This document shows positions 53,933-62,878 of a stretch of 64,000 nt of DNA, piece after piece (position 1 is the stretch's first letter; each line of letters begins with the position of its first letter). The notes below the pieces were generated by a model, which did not search any database, had not been told where the DNA came from, and was given only the letters and a program-made list of their open reading frames with translations. This stretch comes from Hufsiella arboris. GTDB lineage: Bacteria; Bacteroidota; Bacteroidia; Sphingobacteriales; Sphingobacteriaceae. Position numbers and translations under genes: made by a program. The DNA is taken from NCBI RefSeq assembly GCF_009834875.1, contig NZ_WVHT01000004.1, positions 124,001 to 188,000 on the forward strand, in the 5' to 3' direction.

Positions 53933-56545
53933 CTAACCGGCAGTCAGCGGTATTGAAAAACTAAACGTAGAACCTCTGCCCTCCTCACTTTCGAACCATA
54001 TTTTGCCGCCGCATCGTTTGATAATTTCTGAAGAAATATATAAACCCAACCCTAAACCTGGATATACTAAATGTGCCTTTTCGTTAACCCTGTAAAATTG
54101 TTCGAATACTTTGTCCTGCTTGTTTTTGCTGATCCCAATTCCATAATCAATCACGCGAAAAACTACTTCTCGGGGCTTGACAAAACTCTGAGCTACGATA
54201 TCTCCCGGCTGAGGTGAATATTTTATAGCATTTTCAACAAGGTTGGTAATTACCTGGCCGATTTTATCTTTATCCGCGTAAATTTCAGGCATTTCCTCCT
54301 GCACTATTCGAATCGCATGTTTAGTTGTTGTGTGCTGTAAATCGACAACGATTTCGCTTACCAGTGTATTAAAATCAAAATAGGAATTGTTGAATTGCAA
54401 TTTACCGGTTTGTATTTTGGTGACATCTAATAAATCGCCGATCAAACTGTTTAACCTGTTTAATTGCTTGTCCATGCGGGAAACCATGTCAATTTTAGTA
54501 GCATCCCCTTCCCTTTTTAAAATTCGTTCTAAAACCTGCGTATAAGCCTTTAAACTTGTAACGGGTGTTTTTAGTTCATGACTCGCGATCCCTAAAAACT
54601 CATCTTTCAAATTCTGCAAATGAACCTGCCGGGTAAGGTCAACAGCCATATTGATGATACCGTAGACATTGCCGTTAACGTCATGCAAGGGCCTGTAAGT
54701 GAAGTTGAACCAAAACCTTTGCAATGTTCCGTCGACAACTAAATCCGCGGGTTGCTGATCGGTATGATAGTCGATACCACTTTCAAAAACATTTCGCAGT
54801 AATTGGTGAAATGGCTGACTTGAAAGTTCGGGAAGTGCTTCATGCAGCGTTTTGCCAATAACAGTCGAATCCTTTCCCCACAGTTTGATCATTTCATCAT
54901 TAGCTATTTCAATCTTCATCTCCTTCCCGATATAAAGCGCTGTTGGAAACGGCGCCTCTAGAATCAGATTTCTGAAACTTTTCTCGCTTTCCAGGAGCGC
55001 TTTCTTAGACGCGATTTCGGGTCTAAGATCACGTATTGTTGCTCCGCGCAGTGAAATAGCACCGCTTAAGGGATCTGATATTCCTATAAAATTTGCGAAG
55101 CAGGGAATCGCCTCCCCTGTTTTAAAATGGCTGAATGTTATTTCGCCTGACCATTTATTTTTTTCTCTCAGAGAAGTAACGACTTCATCGCTGATAAGCT
55201 TGAAATGCTCGGATTTATAAAAGTCCGTTGCGTTTAATGACCGCACATCCACATCCGGGTCTATGCCTACAAGCTCTTTTCCCGCACTATTTATATAGAA
55301 AACATTACCATCTCCATCAGCTATACCCATATAATCTGCACTGTTTTCAACCAGTGACAATAGTTTTTTCTGCTCTTCCTGAAGCAATATATCTGATGTG
55401 ATGTCCTGGCAAATACCGATGATCGACAAGGGTTTCTTTGATGCACTAAACTCACAAGTCGCCTGTACTTTAATCCAGTGAATTGACTGATCATAATGGA
55501 TAAACCTGGCGATAAATGACATTTTACCACTTGTCATCACATCATGCATAGCTAATTCCCGAATAGTCTTGTCGTCCGGATGAATGAATTTAAAAAAATC
55601 GGCTCTTTTAAAATCTTCGGTTTCCCTGCCTGTTATTATTCTGCAAAGCTGTGGTGAATAAATTATTGAATCATCGACAAGGTTTATGTTGAACGTTCCG
55701 ATACCAACACCTTCAACCGCCACCTTCGCCATGCGTTCATTATCGTTGATTTTTTTGGCAGCTTCAACCTGTTCTGAAATATCCTGTGCGATACCGGAAA
55801 ACCGGTAAGCCTGATTTTCATCATTGAAGTAAGCCTGCCCCTTACAATGCAGCCATCTGATTTTCTTGTCTTCGGCGCCAACCGTTCGAAATTGAATATC
55901 GTAAACACCGCCTGACGCAAAATCAAGAGCATTATTTACGGCGGTTCTTACAGATTCTTCATCATCGGGATGAGTGAGGGCTAAAACACTTTCATACCCT
56001 ACATTATCATCTTTAGAGTAACCATAAAGCTGTTTACAACGCTCGTTCCACGTAACGACCCTGGTTTTAATATCCAGGTCCCATGTTCCGATGTCCGCGG
56101 CCTTTAAAGCAAATTCAAGACTTTCCTTACTTTCTTCAATTCGTTGCTTAAGCAGTGAAACTTCTGAAATATCAACGATCGATCCAATGATGTGTACAGC
56201 CGTGTTTTCCCGGGCAATCACGCGCCCGGTTACGTTTATATGGACATATGTTTGATCTCCCCGTCTAAATTTGCATGAAAACGAAATATCGCTTGCGGTT
56301 TTAGTCGCATTAAGTACGATGTCGTCTACCCGGTTGCGATCATCCGGATGAACACGGTCCAACCACCAACCTGAAGCGCTTTCTATCTCATTTTCGCTGT
56401 AACTATATTGCTCATTAAATGCGGTATTCTTCCAAACCGTATCATTATCGATATCCCAATCAAAAAGAACGTCCCGGCTTAAATTAGCCAGCAGTTCAAA
56501 TCGCTTCTCATCGCCGTAAATAAACGATGGTTTTGAATTACTCAT
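53933..56545 (-). CDS. Multi-PAS sensor histidine kinase (cytoplasmic)
   Basis: An 870-residue kinase with no TM helix or signal peptide. At least five PAS/PAC units are visible (first ~10-130, then 140-265, 270-390, 395-510 and 515-640), with PAC motifs such as YRFSGIAQDISE and IIGICQDITSD. The HisKA domain has His in FLGIASHELKTPVTS (about 650), followed by HATPase_c with NLVENAIKYSP (N box), DYGIGISKNKQDKVFEQF and GLGLGLYIS. No receiver domain is fused and no response regulator gene is adjacent. Its start is 2 bp from the upstream region of a divergent AraC-type gene. Signal unknown. Confidence 0.95.
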   Translation of the reverse strand: MSNSKPSFIYGDEKRFELLANLSRDVLFDWDIDNDTVWKNTAFNEQYSYSENEIESASGWWLDRVHPDDRNRVDDIVLNATKTASDISFSCKFRRGDQTYVHINVTGRVIARENTAVHIIGSIVDISEVSLLKQRIEESKESLEFALKAADIGTWDLDIKTRVVTWNERCKQLYGYSKDDNVGYESVLALTHPDDEESVRTAVNNALDFASGGVYDIQFRTVGAEDKKIRWLHCKGQAYFNDENQAYRFSGIAQDISEQVEAAKKINDNERMAKVAVEGVGIGTFNINLVDDSIIYSPQLCRIITGRETEDFKRADFFKFIHPDDKTIRELAMHDVMTSGKMSFIARFIHYDQSIHWIKVQATCEFSASKKPLSIIGICQDITSDILLQEEQKKLLSLVENSADYMGIADGDGNVFYINSAGKELVGIDPDVDVRSLNATDFYKSEHFKLISDEVVTSLREKNKWSGEITFSHFKTGEAIPCFANFIGISDPLSGAISLRGATIRDLRPEIASKKALLESEKSFRNLILEAPFPTALYIGKEMKIEIANDEMIKLWGKDSTVIGKTLHEALPELSSQPFHQLLRNVFESGIDYHTDQQPADLVVDGTLQRFWFNFTYRPLHDVNGNVYGIINMAVDLTRQVHLQNLKDEFLGIASHELKTPVTSLKAYTQVLERILKREGDATKIDMVSRMDKQLNRLNSLIGDLLDVTKIQTGKLQFNNSYFDFNTLVSEIVVDLQHTTTKHAIRIVQEEMPEIYADKDKIGQVITNLVENAIKYSPQPGDIVAQSFVKPREVVFRVIDYGIGISKNKQDKVFEQFYRVNEKAHLVYPGLGLGLYISSEIIKRCGGKIWFESEEGRGSTFSFSIPLTAG

Positions 56546-56649
56546 AATTGCCTAAATATACAACCGGGAAGATTTTAACTACAAATTTTCTTGGGGAAAC
56601 CTTATCAATTAATGACAATACTGCCTTCACTTTCAATTATTTTTACACG

Positions 56650-57225
56650 ATGCTTGAATTGACGATAAAGAACATGGTTTGCCCGCGTTGTATTACCGCG
56701 GTTAACAATATTTTTCATGAGCTGAAACTAGAACCAACCTCGGTCGAACTGGGAACCGTCCGGCTTGCAGATGATAAGCTTGCTCCCGAAAAATTGCACG
56801 AAATTAAAAAGATACTCGCGGAACAAGGATTTGAACTTCTCGACGATTCAAATCAGAAACTGATCGGGCGGATCAAAACACTGGTTATAGAAAAGATATT
56901 CCATTCACAGCATCTCGACCTGAAAACAAACTGGTCTGACATTATCAGCCAGGCCCTTCATCACGATTATGGCAGCCTCAGCGGATTATTCTCTTCCGTG
57001 GAAGGTATCACCCTGGAACAATACATCATCCGGCAAAAGATCGAACGTGTAAAAGAATTGCTGATGTATAACGAACTCTCCCTAAGCGAAATTTACTGGA
57101 AGCTCGGCTACAGCAGTGTGGCGCATCTATCGGCACAGTTCAAGAAAATTACGGGTGATACGCCGTCTCATTTTAAAAACCAGCGAAGCAGCGCGTCAGA
57201 AAGGAAACCGATTGATTCGATTTAA
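56650..57225 (+). CDS. AraC-family regulator with N-terminal HMA-like metal-binding domain
   Basis: Probable copper-responsive regulator. The start at 56650 (MLELTIKNMVCPRC) is preferred over 56548 because the HMA-like domain starts there. Residues about 1-72 have a heavy-metal-associated fold with Cys11-Pro-Arg-Cys14 in place of the MxCxxC of copper chaperones. Residues about 90-185 form an AraC HTH: QALHHDYGSLSGLFSSVEGITLEQYIIRQKIERVKELL, then LSLSEIYWKLGYSSVAHLSAQFKKITGDTPS, the standard second-HTH signature. It points towards copA and the chaperone gene, about 590 bp away. Sensing by the fused HMA domain is inferred from domain fusion and context. Confidence 0.86.
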   Translation: MLELTIKNMVCPRCITAVNNIFHELKLEPTSVELGTVRLADDKLAPEKLHEIKKILAEQGFELLDDSNQKLIGRIKTLVIEKIFHSQHLDLKTNWSDIISQALHHDYGSLSGLFSSVEGITLEQYIIRQKIERVKELLMYNELSLSEIYWKLGYSSVAHLSAQFKKITGDTPSHFKNQRSSASERKPIDSI

Positions 57226-57695
57226 GTATATTTTCCTATTAAAAATAAAAAGTGTTTTAATGAGATTCTATAAGATTTAAAATATAACAATTCGGCAATC
57301 TATTTTTTGGAAACGAACGGACGCGTATTATCGCATCTGCAGCCCTGCTGACCGTTTCAAGTTTTTTGGCCTCATCCCCCGCCTTCTCCAGAGGAGAAGG
57401 AGCCCAGCAAAAAAAGCTTTCACTAACATCAGGTTTATTGAACAAAGCATTGTTCAACTATGAACCTTCAGCCTGGGCATTTGCAGGCAATTTCTGCTAC
57501 GTTATCTGCGTTCATAGAAAGACAAACCCGCCGGTTTTAAACCCGATCTTCGCGGAAAGCCTTCAGAATGCACCAATGTTCAAATCCCCTGATCCATTCC
57601 CCTGAAGCTTGAAGCATGAGCGGGACTATCGGTGGCGAAGAAAACAGGAACCTGCTTTCCAAAATCTTATTTCTCTAACAACCAACTTGTAAGCG
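57226..57695. other. Intergenic region with a palindromic repeat element
   Basis: About 470 bp without a convincing gene. The 79-codon frame at 57366-57605 has no family look. CCTTCTCC-AGA-GGAGAAGG at 57382-57400 is a perfect 8-bp dyad within a stretch that resembles intergenic repeats common in Sphingobacteria (memory-based, not checked). The copA control region should be at the right end. Confidence 0.45.
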
Positions 57696-57815
57696 ATGGA
57701 ATCCCTTTTGTTAGCGCTGACCGGACTTCAGCTGCCCAAATTATATAAAACCTACCATGAATTATATAAGCCTATAGCGTTTGCGTTCCCGATATTTGCG
57801 GAACAATCGTACTAA
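57696..57815 (+). CDS. Possible 39-codon leader ORF before copA
   Basis: An ATG-started frame of 39 codons (MESLLLALTGLQLPKLYKTY... ending in EQSY) ends 2 bp before the copA start, so coupled translation is possible. The peptide is hydrophobic at the start and has no Cys or His cluster. Forty open codons can occur by chance. It could also be a fragment of an older gene. Confidence 0.25.
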   Translation: MESLLLALTGLQLPKLYKTYHELYKPIAFAFPIFAEQSY

Positions 57816-57817
57816 TT

Positions 57818-60028
57818 ATGCATTCAGTTAAACAAACTTTCCCGGTAACCGGCATGAGTTGTGCCAGCTGCGCGACAAGCGTTGAATCGATGTTGAAAAA
57901 CACGATTGGTGTTACTGACGCGGGGGTAAACTTTGCAAATCAAACCGCGTGGGCAAGTTACGATGAGGATAAAACATCGTTGTCAAAACTGCAGCAGGCC
58001 GTTCAGTCGATTGGATATGATTTAATAGTTGACGAAGAAGACCCCGCTGCCAAACAACTGGAGCTGCAGGAAAACGCCTATAAACAATTAAAAAGACAAA
58101 CCGTCTGGGCGGCAATACTCACTTTGCCGGTATTTATTCTCGGCATGTTCTTTATGGAAATGCCGTACACCAGTTGGATTTCACTCATTTTTACAGCGCC
58201 GGTACTTTTCATTTTTGGCAAACCTTTTTTTATCAACGGCTGGAAACAAGCAAAACATGGCAAAGCCAACATGGACACATTGGTGGCTTTGAGCACCGGA
58301 ATTGCCTTTCTTTTCAGCGTATTTAACACGGTTTATCCTGAGTACTGGCATAAACAGGGACTGCATGCCCATGTTTATTATGAAGCCGCCGCGGTGATCA
58401 TCGTTTTTATTTCTTTAGGAAAACTCCTGGAGGAAAAGGCTAAAGCCAACACGTCTTCTGCGATAAAAAAGCTGATCGGGTTGCAGCCGAAAACTGTTAC
58501 GGTGATAGTCGGTGGCGGGGAACAGGAAGTGCCTGTTTCCGCTATTCAACCCGGTGACTTGATCCAGGTGAAACCCGGTGAAAAAATCGCCGTCGACGGT
58601 AAAATCGTTAATGGCTCGTCATATGTTGACGAGAGCATGATCACTGGCGAGCCGGTTGCGGTTGACAAACAAGCGGGCGATGCAATATTTTCCGGAACGA
58701 TCAACCAGCGGGGCAGCTTCACTATGAAAGCGGAAAAAGTCGGCGGGAAAACGGTACTTGCACACATCATAAAGCTTGTGCAGGAAGCGCAGGGCAGTAA
58801 AGCACCGGTTCAAAAACTGGTTGACAAAATTGCCGGAATATTTGTGCCGGTTATTATCCTGATAGCGATTTTGACATTTGCCGCTTGGATGTTCTTTGAT
58901 CCCGGCAACGGTGTTACTCATGGCCTGCTAACTTCCGTGTCGGTGCTGGTGATCGCCTGCCCTTGCGCACTTGGCCTTGCAACGCCCACAGCAATTATGG
59001 TAGGTATTGGCAAAGGTGCCGAAGACCACATGCTGATCAAGGATGCCGAAAGCCTGGAAACGGCGCATAAAGTTACCGCGTTGGTACTCGACAAAACCGG
59101 CACCATAACTGAAGGAAAGCCTGCAGTTTCCGAAATCGCCTGGCTTGATGAAGCAGATCGAACACTGCATGAGCAAATTCTATACAGCATGCAGCTTCGG
59201 TCTGAACATCCGCTCGCTGCAGCTGTCGTCGAAAGCCTGAAAGCAAAAAATACGCAAAAGTTAATTGTCGGCAATTTTGAAAACATCACCGGTCGCGGTA
59301 TTAAGGCTGTGTGTGAAGGTAAAAACTACCTTGTCGGTAACGCAAAGCTTTTAGAAGAAAATGGCATCAATCCGGATGATGCGCTCAAAACTAAAGCCAT
59401 CGAACACCAGTTAAACGCCGAAACGGTATCCTTTTTCGCGGAAGATAAGCGGATATTGGCCTTGATCGCCATGACTGACAAGATCAAACCCTCGTCCAAA
59501 GCGGCGATTCAACAACTCAAAAGACAGGGCGTCGAGGTGTTCATGCTTACAGGCGACAATGAGTCGACAGCCAAAGCCATTGCTCAACAAGCCGGGATTG
59601 ATCAATTTAAGGCGCAAACAAGTCCGGAACAAAAGGCTGCGTTCATTAAGGAACTGCAGAAAAAAGGAAAGGTTGTGGCGATGGTTGGCGACGGCATCAA
59701 CGATTCCCCCGCCCTGTCGGCCGCCGATGTTAGCATCGCCATGGGCCAAGGCTCAGATATCGCGCTTGACGTAGCTAAAATTACGCTGATTACTTCCGAC
59801 CTTGCCTTGATCCCAAAAGTGCTGGACTTGTCACGCAGAACCGTGCGCACCATTCGTCAGAACTTGTTTTGGGCATTTATTTATAACCTCATCGGTATAC
59901 CAATCGCTGCCGGTTTACTTTATCCGTTCAATGGATTCCTGTTAAACCCGATGATTGCCGGCGCGGCGATGGCATTCAGCTCGGTATCCGTTGTATTGAA
60001 TAGTTTACGATTAAAATATACAAACTAA
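57818..60028 (+). CDS. copA: Copper-exporting P1B-type ATPase
   Basis: Inner-membrane Cu(I) pump. The 736-residue protein has one HMA domain (residues about 6-70) with CASC at 15-18, then P-type ATPase features: TGEP (276-279) in the actuator domain, CPC (381-383) in TM6, DKTGT (425-429, phosphorylated Asp425), SEHPLAA (462-468), TGDN (578-581) and GDGIND (624-629), then two TM helices with YN in helix 7 (689-690) and SS in helix 8 (721-722), the CopA-type metal set. The HMA chaperone gene follows after 6 bp. Specificity for Cu(I) or Ag(I) is a strong family inference. Confidence 0.95.
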   Translation: MHSVKQTFPVTGMSCASCATSVESMLKNTIGVTDAGVNFANQTAWASYDEDKTSLSKLQQAVQSIGYDLIVDEEDPAAKQLELQENAYKQLKRQTVWAAILTLPVFILGMFFMEMPYTSWISLIFTAPVLFIFGKPFFINGWKQAKHGKANMDTLVALSTGIAFLFSVFNTVYPEYWHKQGLHAHVYYEAAAVIIVFISLGKLLEEKAKANTSSAIKKLIGLQPKTVTVIVGGGEQEVPVSAIQPGDLIQVKPGEKIAVDGKIVNGSSYVDESMITGEPVAVDKQAGDAIFSGTINQRGSFTMKAEKVGGKTVLAHIIKLVQEAQGSKAPVQKLVDKIAGIFVPVIILIAILTFAAWMFFDPGNGVTHGLLTSVSVLVIACPCALGLATPTAIMVGIGKGAEDHMLIKDAESLETAHKVTALVLDKTGTITEGKPAVSEIAWLDEADRTLHEQILYSMQLRSEHPLAAAVVESLKAKNTQKLIVGNFENITGRGIKAVCEGKNYLVGNAKLLEENGINPDDALKTKAIEHQLNAETVSFFAEDKRILALIAMTDKIKPSSKAAIQQLKRQGVEVFMLTGDNESTAKAIAQQAGIDQFKAQTSPEQKAAFIKELQKKGKVVAMVGDGINDSPALSAADVSIAMGQGSDIALDVAKITLITSDLALIPKVLDLSRRTVRTIRQNLFWAFIYNLIGIPIAAGLLYPFNGFLLNPMIAGAAMAFSSVSVVLNSLRLKYTN

Positions 60029-60034
60029 AAATCC

Positions 60035-60232
60035 ATGAAATTTAAAACCAACATTAAATGCGGCGGCTGTATCGCCACTGTAACTCCAAATCTGAATAAA
60101 ACCGTAGGCGAAAACAACTGGCAGGTAGATTTAAACAGCCCTGAGAAAACGCTTACTGTTGCCGACCAGGCTGATGAGAAAAAGATCGTCGATGCTTTGA
60201 AGGAAGTAGGTTATAGCGCTGAGAGAATTTAG
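60035..60232 (+). CDS. Small HMA-domain copper chaperone
   Basis: A 65-residue single HMA domain. MKFKTNIKCGGCIATVTPNL carries the CxxC metal site (Cys9 and Cys12) in an otherwise CopZ-like sequence, although the usual Met before the first Cys is Lys here. The C-terminal half (VDALKEVGYSAERI) ends the fold. It starts 6 bp after the copA stop, so it is co-transcribed and probably passes Cu(I) to the pump. Confidence 0.9.
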   Translation: MKFKTNIKCGGCIATVTPNLNKTVGENNWQVDLNSPEKTLTVADQADEKKIVDALKEVGYSAERI

Positions 60233-60601
60233 GGAAAATATTTTAAGATTTGTGTGATAGTAACGTGGACGTTTCCGAATATCGTGTCGTATTTTACTTT
60301 TAAGATTTGAAAATGAACGTCTCTGCAATTAGTTAGCACCCTGTCCATCCGATGAAAGAATGTCCAGACATTTTAAACCCGGGTGGCAGCGATAGTTTTG
60401 CCAATGGTACTCCCTGAACTGGCAGAAATATTCAAGGCAAAACTAAAGCAGAACACGGGAATATCTTAACCAAAGAAGCATTGCCCTTGCTTTTCAAAAA
60501 GGCAATCTAATCGGTATTAACAAACTATACTTGCTATCCTGGCGTACGGTCAACAACCTTAGAATTATTGCCGTTAAACAATACAAAATCGATTTATCCC
60601 T
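60233..60601. other. Gap of 369 bp between copper chaperone and aminotransferase genes
   Basis: No intact gene. Short open stretches (about 60400-60470 and 60500-60600) read like parts of a coding sequence but in different frames, which could mean a decayed gene; no family can be named. Confidence 0.3.
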
Positions 60602-61441
60602 TTACCTCACCAACTCATTCAACTTATCGATCAAAATCTTACTGGTTTCATAAAAATAACGCTTCCGGCCATAACCCATCACCCATTGTATACCGCGACT
60701 GGCATTGGTTAAAAATACCTCTTCCGCTTCGTTTAAAATTTGCGGGTTGATTTCCGCTTCGATCAGCTCAAAACCATTTTCCTGCGCGAGCGTCATCACT
60801 ACGGAGCGCATAACACCTGCAATGCAACCCTGGCTTAACGCCGGCGTGTAAATTTTACGGTCGTAAACAACGAAAACATTCGAACTCATCGCCTCACAAA
60901 GCAAACCCTGTTGGTTGAGAATTAACACCTCGTCGAGCTTATTTTGATTTTTATAGATGCCCGCCATTACAAAAGGCAGCGAATTGCAAGTTTTAAAATT
61001 CGAAAGCGAGTTAATCGGCTTGGTGACATCGTCAAAAACGTCTATTATCAAGCCACGGGGGTTGCGCTTATAGGAACTATCTTCAGTTTTCGTGGCTTCC
61101 AGGCAATAAGCCGACTGGTTTTCATCGGGACTATATAACCCTGCCCCTTCCCTGAAAACGGTTAGGCGGAGCCGGGCATTGCTTAACTTGTTCCTTCGCA
61201 GCAGTTCATCGCATTTTTCTTTAAAGAAATAGCTGTCGAACTTGTTGTAACCTTCCAGTTTTAAACCCTTCATCCCTGTTTCCAGCCGCTCAGCGTGATG
61301 CTCAGCAAACTTCAAACTTCCTTTTATCACACGCATCGACTCAAACAATCCGTCGCCGTAACGAAAACCGCGGTTATGAATGGTCAACAGGGGTTGGTCT
61401 GACGGGAAAATCTCCCCGTTGAAATTGATAAAATCTCTCAT
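60602..61441 (-). CDS. Class IV pyridoxal-phosphate aminotransferase (branched-chain aminotransferase / ADC lyase family)
   Basis: A 279-residue fold type IV enzyme. NHRGFRYGDGLFES near the N-terminus, catalytic Lys in SNFKTCNSLP (about residue 150) and the PLP-binding Glu in CEAMSSNVF are the family motifs. Size fits 4-amino-4-deoxychorismate lyase, which makes p-aminobenzoate for folate, but branched-chain aminotransferase-like members look similar. Its ATG overlaps the rluD stop by one base (TAATG), so it is the second gene of that operon. Substrate open. Confidence 0.88.
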   Translation of the reverse strand: MRDFINFNGEIFPSDQPLLTIHNRGFRYGDGLFESMRVIKGSLKFAEHHAERLETGMKGLKLEGYNKFDSYFFKEKCDELLRRNKLSNARLRLTVFREGAGLYSPDENQSAYCLEATKTEDSSYKRNPRGLIIDVFDDVTKPINSLSNFKTCNSLPFVMAGIYKNQNKLDEVLILNQQGLLCEAMSSNVFVVYDRKIYTPALSQGCIAGVMRSVVMTLAQENGFELIEAEINPQILNEAEEVFLTNASRGIQWVMGYGRKRYFYETSKILIDKLNELVR

Positions 61442-62499
61442 TATACGTTTAAAGCGGCCGCACCCGGGTTATTATTGGTATTTGCATAATTGCGCCACTT
61501 TTCAAGCACTAAAGCAAAGTTATCAGGCAAAGGTTTTTCAAAATAGATATATTTTTTTGTCGTTGGATGAACAAAACCCAGCGTTTGCGCGTGAAGCGCC
61601 TGTCTTGGCAAAAGTTCAAAACAATTATCTACAAACTGCCTGTATTTTGTAAAAACGGTTCCCTTCAAAATCTTATCGCCGCCGTAAGTCGCATCGTTAA
61701 ATAACGGATGGCCAATGTGCTTCATATGTGCCCTGATCTGGTGTGTCCGACCGGTTTCCAGCTGGCATTCGATCAATGTTACGTAGCCGAACCGTTCAAG
61801 GACTTTATAGTGTGTAACGGACCATTTTCCTTTCTCCTCATCGTCGTAAACCGACATGATTTTCCGGTCCTTTAAACTTCGCCCGATATAGCCTGTCACG
61901 GTTCCGTCTTCGGCGATATCGCCCCAGGCAAGTGCCAGGTACTTACGGGTTATACTGTGATCAAAAAACTGCCTTGCGAGATAAGTCATCGAACGTTCGT
62001 TTTTACTGATCAGCAACAGACCGGAAGTATCTTTATCGATGCGATGCACCAAACCCGGCCGCCCGTCATTTCCCGGAAGCTCCGGCAATTGCTGAAAGTG
62101 GTAAACCAGGGCGTTAACAAGGGTTCCGGTATAATTATTATATCCGGGATGAACGACCATGCCGGCATCCTTATTCACAACGATCACATCATCGTCTTCA
62201 TACACAATATCCAAAGGAATATTTTCTGGATAAACCTCTGTGTCGCGCGGAGGATGCGGTAACACGACCGAAATTACATCCGCAGGCTTTACTTTGTAAC
62301 TGGCTTTAACCGGTTTATCGTTCACCAGCACATTTTCCGCCTCAATCGCATTTTGAATACGGTTGCGCGAAGCATTTTCAATACGATGCATCAAAAATTT
62401 GTCGATCCTTAAAAGCGATTGGCCCTTATCAACAACAACCCGTAAATGTTCGTATAAATCCTGCTCTTCCTGCTCTGGCAATTCGATTTCTTCCTGCAT
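61441..62499 (-). CDS. rluD: RluA/RluD-family 23S rRNA pseudouridine synthase
   Basis: Converts uridines in rRNA to pseudouridine. The start at 62499 (MQEEIELPEQEEQ) is chosen because a promoter element lies just upstream and the next upstream Met (62538) would add an unlikely N-terminus. The 352-residue product has an N-terminal S4 RNA-binding domain (about 30-90, LRIDKFLMHRIENASRNRIQNAI) and the synthase domain with HRIDKDTSGLLLI (catalytic Asp), RTHQIRAHM and ARQALHA. Typical length for RluD. It is the first gene of the operon with the class IV aminotransferase. Confidence 0.93.
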   Translation of the reverse strand: MQEEIELPEQEEQDLYEHLRVVVDKGQSLLRIDKFLMHRIENASRNRIQNAIEAENVLVNDKPVKASYKVKPADVISVVLPHPPRDTEVYPENIPLDIVYEDDDVIVVNKDAGMVVHPGYNNYTGTLVNALVYHFQQLPELPGNDGRPGLVHRIDKDTSGLLLISKNERSMTYLARQFFDHSITRKYLALAWGDIAEDGTVTGYIGRSLKDRKIMSVYDDEEKGKWSVTHYKVLERFGYVTLIECQLETGRTHQIRAHMKHIGHPLFNDATYGGDKILKGTVFTKYRQFVDNCFELLPRQALHAQTLGFVHPTTKKYIYFEKPLPDNFALVLEKWRNYANTNNNPGAAALNV

Positions 62500-62503
62500 G
62501 GTG

Positions 62504-62511
62504 CAAAGGTA
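62504..62511 (-). promoter_or_regulatory. -7 element directly upstream of rluD
   Basis: Minus strand reads TACCTTTG, then CACC and the ATG of rluD. The spacing would place transcription start at or near the ATG, giving an almost leaderless message. No good -33 TTG is seen at the right distance. Confidence 0.55.
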
Positions 62512-62878
62512 TAGAATTGACGGATATGAGAGTGGCATTACCGGTCCTGAAGTTTTGATTGCAATTTATTTCTGAAGTATCGATGATTTAGAAAATGAAC
62601 GCTATGTGCTACGATCGGTAGCTGGCCCTGTTTTCCGCTTTTACTCCTCGCCCCTTGCATATTTGCATCGCCCCGCTGCGGGGTAACGCTTCAACCAGGT
62701 TTATACTGAACGTTCATACACAAAATGCATAGCGCAGATCAATAAGTAGGAAAATACTGTCGCAATTGTAACAACGATCAGCATTGCTAATAGCTGAACA
62801 TCAACGTAAAAAATCAATTGATAATCCCTATTTTAGTTGACACTAATCAATCCCATAAACCACTGCAATTAATTATTC
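62512..62878. other. Divergent intergenic region between rluD and the GH3 gene
   Basis: About 365 bp, no gene. It holds a GC-rich dyad CCCCGC-T-GCGGGG at 62671-62683 inside a GC-richer island of unknown meaning. The GH3 promoter should be at the right end; no consensus -7 element is seen. Confidence 0.4.

Noticed and set aside
57366-57605. 79-codon frame upstream of copA
   Set aside because: Starts inside a palindromic repeat-like stretch and reads as low-similarity sequence; not supported as a gene.
60568-60750. 60-codon plus-strand frame antisense to the aminotransferase gene
   Set aside because: Mostly a shadow of the clear class IV aminotransferase coding sequence on the other strand.
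12350-62700. Possible shared repeat between the GC-richer islands near 12350-12440 and 62640-62700
   Set aside because: Only short stretches agree by eye (TTGCAT/TTTGCA and CCCCGC); too little to call a repeat family.
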